From contig CM029115.1 of the NCBI GenBank assembly GCA_016859345.1, positions 12,543,001 through 12,607,000 of the forward strand: a stretch of DNA of 64,000 nucleotides, in the 5' to 3' direction. Each line of letters starts with the position of its first letter. Positions within the stretch are counted from its first letter, which is position 1. This stretch comes from Istiophorus platypterus. Its lineage: Eukaryota; Chordata; Actinopteri; Istiophoriformes; Istiophoridae. Positions 62,501 to 64,000 of this stretch are shown one piece after another. The position numbers were made by a program, and so were the translations under genes. Below the pieces are notes generated by a model that saw only the letters and a list, made by a program, of their open reading frames with translations, did no database searches and had not been told where the DNA came from.

Positions 62501-64000
62501 GTGTGCAGCAGTGGTTGCTGAAGTTTTTTCTGACTCACCATTGGCGGCAGTGGATGTTTTATCTGGACCTGCTGTTTGTACTGATTGTGTTGTTACACCT
62601 ATCTCCCTTGCTTGATCTTTTGTATGTGTAGGGCTTAAAACTGAAGATGATATTGCAGCCCCTGTAAAAGTATGTGATGGAGGGCTGGTTGGAAACCTGC
62701 TCACTGTTTGGACCCCTGACCCTTCCTTCTCTGATGTAGATGTTGCATCAGTCACAGCTTTCTCCGTAGGTGAGATTAAATGCTCTTGGCTGACTCTGCT
62801 CCCTCCCTGCCTTATGACTGTCCCCTCTGAAGTTTCAGCCAAGGTAGGTGAAAGAGAGGATGATGATTCAATGCTGCCTACATCTATTGCTGGTATTACC
62901 TCAGTTTTGGCTGTCTGCTTAGGAGGGGTTGAACTACTAGATACTGAAGGAGCCACTGTACTGAAAGCAAATTCATTTGGGGTTTGGGTCTCTTTCCCTC
63001 CCTCCTCATTTTGAGTGGAGATCTGTGAGTCACTAGTTGTTGATGTTGGTGTTTTCCCATCAGCATCATCAGAGGAGGGAGTGGACACAGTCTGTAACGT
63101 AGTGTGAGTGCTGTCTCCTGCAGCTGGATTGGCAGATGTGCTCTTCGTTTCCTCTGTGATTTCATCTTTATCTCTGGCTGTGTAAAGCTCAGTTGGAGCA
63201 GTAACAGGGAACTGGTCCTCAGCCTCCTCTGTCTGAGTCACCTCTAAGTCACCTTTCACAGATATTGGAGACCTCCCTGACTCATCTACCTCTTCTTGTA
63301 CAGATGTGGTGATACTGGTAGTGGTTTCTTTATCAGCCTTTGTTGTTTGGGTTTGTCCTGTTGTTTCGGTGATGCGTGGTTCAGCTGGTGTTACTGTAGG
63401 AACAAAGCCAGCAGGGATAACTGTGACATCACTCATCCCCCCTGTAACATTTGTGGCAGCTGGAGCAGCTTCAGTTTTCTGTGTAGTTTTTGACGGAGAC
63501 GTCCCTTCCGCTGTTGAGACTGGAACAGAGGTTGAGTCTTTCTGTGTGGGGCCTTTTGTGGTCAGGTCATCCTCTTCAGGGAGTATGTGAGGAGATGTTA
63601 ATTCAACAATTGGGATTATATCAGGATAATATTTAACAACATCTGGGATCTCTGTAGAGACCAGTACTACTGTGGTTTCCTCCATAGATTCAGTGGAGCT
63701 ATTAACAGGGAGATCGGTTGAAATATAATCAAACACGGTGATTATTTCATCGGCTGCTTGGGTTGTCACATTTGTCAAAATCTGGGTACCTTTTGCCTCT
63801 TTTTCTTCTGGGCTCTGTGGCTCCAATGTGATCTCATGTTTACCATTTATAAAAATAACAGCTGGCGTGAGGGTTGGAGCAGCTTGAGAGAAAAGGTCTG
63901 TGTCTCCACTCTGCAGGATGGGGTCCCCGTCAGCTATAGAGGGGGTGGGATGGTCAGGCACAACTGGTATGGAAGCAGAATGAGAATCCTGTGGCTGTAG
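45728..64000 (-). CDS. vcan: Versican core protein, C-terminal part (eight exons, 5' incomplete)
   Basis: Minus-strand exons, from the 5' side: 64000-51085 (GAG-attachment, open at the window edge), 50975-50862 (EGF 1), 50677-50564 (EGF 2), 48964-48806, 48508-48426 and 46430-46286 (C-type lectin), 46158-45976 (Sushi/CCP) and 45885-45728 (tail and stop). They give 4,623 visible residues. The G3 part is closely similar to human versican, for example CDYGWHKFQGHCYKHF and QRHIPTIRC. This large chondroitin sulfate proteoglycan is secreted, binds hyaluronan through an N-terminal G1 domain not present here, and through G3 binds matrix proteins such as tenascin-R and fibulins. Adjacent convergent hapln1 supports versican over the other lecticans. 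The exceptional feature is the GAG exon. Confidence 0.97.
45976..46158 (-). CDS. vcan: vcan exon: Sushi/CCP domain
   Basis: A 183-base exon encoding VACSQPPLVENAQTFGKK, RYEINSLVRYQCRKGFIQRH, IPTIRCRGDGRWDVP and KITCMN. Four cysteines and the G-R-W near the end define a complement control protein module, the last folded part of the G3 domain. The length equals that of the human exon as I recall it, and the junctions are consistent. Confidence 0.97.
46159..46285 (-). other. vcan intron between lectin and Sushi exons
   Basis: A 127-bp GT-AG intron with nothing notable. Confidence 0.93.
46286..46430 (-). CDS. vcan: vcan exon: C-type lectin domain, part 3
   Basis: A 145-base exon: QYENWRPNQPDSFFSSGEDC, VVMIWHEDGQWNDVPCNYHL, TYTCKKGT. 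It contains the QPD and WND motifs that coordinate calcium in C-type lectin folds, and the last conserved cysteines. In lecticans this surface binds tenascins and fibulins. Confidence 0.98.
47311..47350. repeat. (C)n-(CA)n microsatellite
   Basis: About 14 C residues followed by CA dinucleotides, inside a vcan intron. Homopolymer length is likely to be uncertain. Confidence 0.94.
47521..47568. repeat. (CA)n microsatellite
   Basis: A CA array with one AA interruption, inside the same vcan intron. Confidence 0.95.
48426..48508 (-). CDS. vcan: vcan exon: C-type lectin domain, part 2
   Basis: An 83-base exon, the same size as the human one as I recall it: (R)LGQDYQWIGLNDKMFD, SDFRWTDGSPM. It carries the WIGL core of the lectin fold, and the phase fits both neighbours. 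Confidence 0.97.
48509..48805 (-). other. vcan intron between lectin parts 1 and 2
   Basis: A 297-bp GT-AG intron with nothing notable. Confidence 0.92.
48806..48964 (-). CDS. vcan: vcan exon: C-type lectin domain, part 1
   Basis: A 159-base exon after ccatcag: (D)TEMCDYGWHKFQGHCYKHF, PQRRNWDTAERECRIQGAHL, TSIFSHEEQHFVN. This is the start of the lectin fold, nearly identical in layout to human versican (ETCDYGWHKFQGQCYKYF). Confidence 0.98.
48965..50563 (-). other. vcan intron between EGF 2 and lectin exons
   Basis: A 1.6-kb GT-AG intron, mostly AT-rich with no recognised element except a short GT run at 49548-49569. Confidence 0.88.
50564..50677 (-). CDS. vcan: vcan exon: second EGF-like domain, calcium-binding type
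   Basis: A 114-base exon: DIDECQSSPCRNGGTCVDGL, ASFTCVCLPSYSGLYCEE. It has six cysteines, the DIDEC calcium-binding start and a CxDxxxxFxC hydroxylation consensus. It aligns with human DFDECHSNPCRNGATCVDGF. Confidence 0.97.
50678..50861 (-). other. vcan intron between the two EGF exons
   Basis: A 184-bp GT-AG intron with nothing notable. Confidence 0.92.
50862..50975 (-). CDS. vcan: vcan exon: first EGF-like domain
   Basis: A 114-base exon: VHSCTEDICLNGGSCYKIGS, IYTCSCAPGYSGERCET. Six cysteines in EGF spacing, without the calcium-binding start. It directly follows the GAG exon, which makes that exon the positional equivalent of human GAG-beta (exon 8). Confidence 0.97.
50976..51084 (-). other. 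vcan intron between GAG and EGF 1 exons
   Basis: A 109-bp GT-AG intron (gtatgttt to gaaacag), with an A/T run near the acceptor. Confidence 0.9.
51085..64000 (-). CDS. vcan: vcan giant glycosaminoglycan-attachment exon (GAG-beta position, 5' incomplete)
   Basis: The frame is open without a stop from the window edge to the donor ATCCCTG|gtatg at 51085: 4,305 codons plus one base. A GTG at 63961 is not a start; the frame continues upstream. Composition is Thr, Ser, Pro and Glu rich with almost no cysteine, as expected of an extended mucin-like chondroitin sulfate carrier. I count roughly 25-30 Ser-Gly sites with nearby acidic residues, such as EEYSGDQ, EGSGDQ, SGSGEFSGEDSSGD and DDESSGDDD. Five tandem units of 282-284 residues occupy 57.9-62.3 kb. 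SSLYSTEKP-like motifs recur along the exon. Human GAG-beta is about 5.3 kb from memory, so this is far larger. Many opposite-strand open frames (up to 254 aa) are compositional shadows. Confidence 0.96.
57938..62275 (-). repeat. Coding tandem array: five 846/852-bp units plus partial sixth
   Basis: The landmark CTGGGACTGATGGTGAGTCT recurs at 57991, 58837, 59683, 60529, 61381 and 62233, giving unit lengths of 846, 846, 846, 852 and 852. All are multiples of three, and the 6-bp difference is a two-codon indel (TRTYPSMLGTD versus TRTSTLRTD). Units differ at only a few residues each. In protein order each unit starts TDSPSVPASHESETSD, then carries SLYSTVKP/L, SSLYSTEKPT, DEEYSGDQTPEMF, SSSLFSTVTPT, PPISGSTAKP and TESSGDSANE (or variants). 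The sixth copy, on the C-terminal side, breaks off after SDASKIAATPA. Two acidic Ser-Gly sites per unit are candidate chondroitin-sulfate sites. Confidence 0.97.

Noticed and set aside
51387..63590. Many long open frames on the + strand opposite the vcan GAG exon (up to 254 aa, repeated in each unit).
   Set aside because: They are antisense shadows of a Thr/Ser/Pro/Glu-rich frame with few complementary stops. They recur only because the units recur, and have no start context, splice pattern or domain.
63961..64000. Taking GTG at 63961 as the start of the long minus-strand protein.
   Set aside because: The same frame is open through to the window edge, and versican exons upstream (G1 domain) must lie outside. 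This is an exon interior.

Overview
This window comes from an animal nuclear genome, almost certainly a ray-finned fish. The signs are intron-split genes with canonical GT-AG junctions, abundant CA/TG microsatellites, decayed Tc1-like transposons of types I know from teleosts, and hAT-like short inverted-repeat elements. Two extracellular-matrix genes account for all the coding sequence I can support. They lie tail to tail: hapln1 (hyaluronan and proteoglycan link protein 1) on the + strand and vcan (versican) on the - strand. This matches the HAPLN1-VCAN arrangement of other vertebrates. I cannot tell which duplicated teleost paralogue pair (a or b) this is.

Layout. Positions 1-32,996 hold no recognisable coding exon. 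They contain microsatellites, three dead Tc1-like transposase remnants (about 2.2, 3.8 and 29.3-30.3 kb), a hAT-like MITE (8.4 kb), diverged interspersed repeats, an AT-rich foldback (22.7 kb) and an 8-bp minisatellite (29.2 kb). Part of this is probably hapln1 upstream sequence or a large 5' intron. Positions 32,997-40,230 carry four coding exons of hapln1 (351 aa: signal peptide, Ig domain, two Link domains). The 5.5 kb between the two stop codons holds presumed 3' UTRs, a hAT-like MITE and one more old repeat. From 45,728 to the right edge lie the last eight coding exons of vcan, read leftwards: a giant glycosaminoglycan-attachment exon still open at position 64,000, then EGF, EGF, three C-type lectin exons, a Sushi/CCP exon and a basic C-terminal exon. 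All exon phases agree, and the small domain exons are 114, 114, 159, 83, 145 and 183 bp, the sizes I recall for lecticans.

The two products act together. Versican binds hyaluronan through its N-terminal G1 domain (outside this window), and link protein clamps that complex through its Ig and Link domains. The part of versican seen here is the chondroitin-sulfate carrying region plus the C-terminal G3 domain.

The most unusual feature is the versican GAG exon. It is at least 12,916 bp (4,305 codons) in one uninterrupted frame, more than twice the size I recall for human GAG-beta. Inside it are five near-identical tandem units of 846 or 852 bp plus a partial sixth. Across the rest of the exon a much older, decayed module is visible: an SSLYSTEKPT-like motif followed by an acidic Ser-Gly site such as EEGSGDQT. 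The domain therefore seems to have grown by at least two rounds of tandem amplification, and each recent unit adds two candidate chondroitin-sulfate sites.
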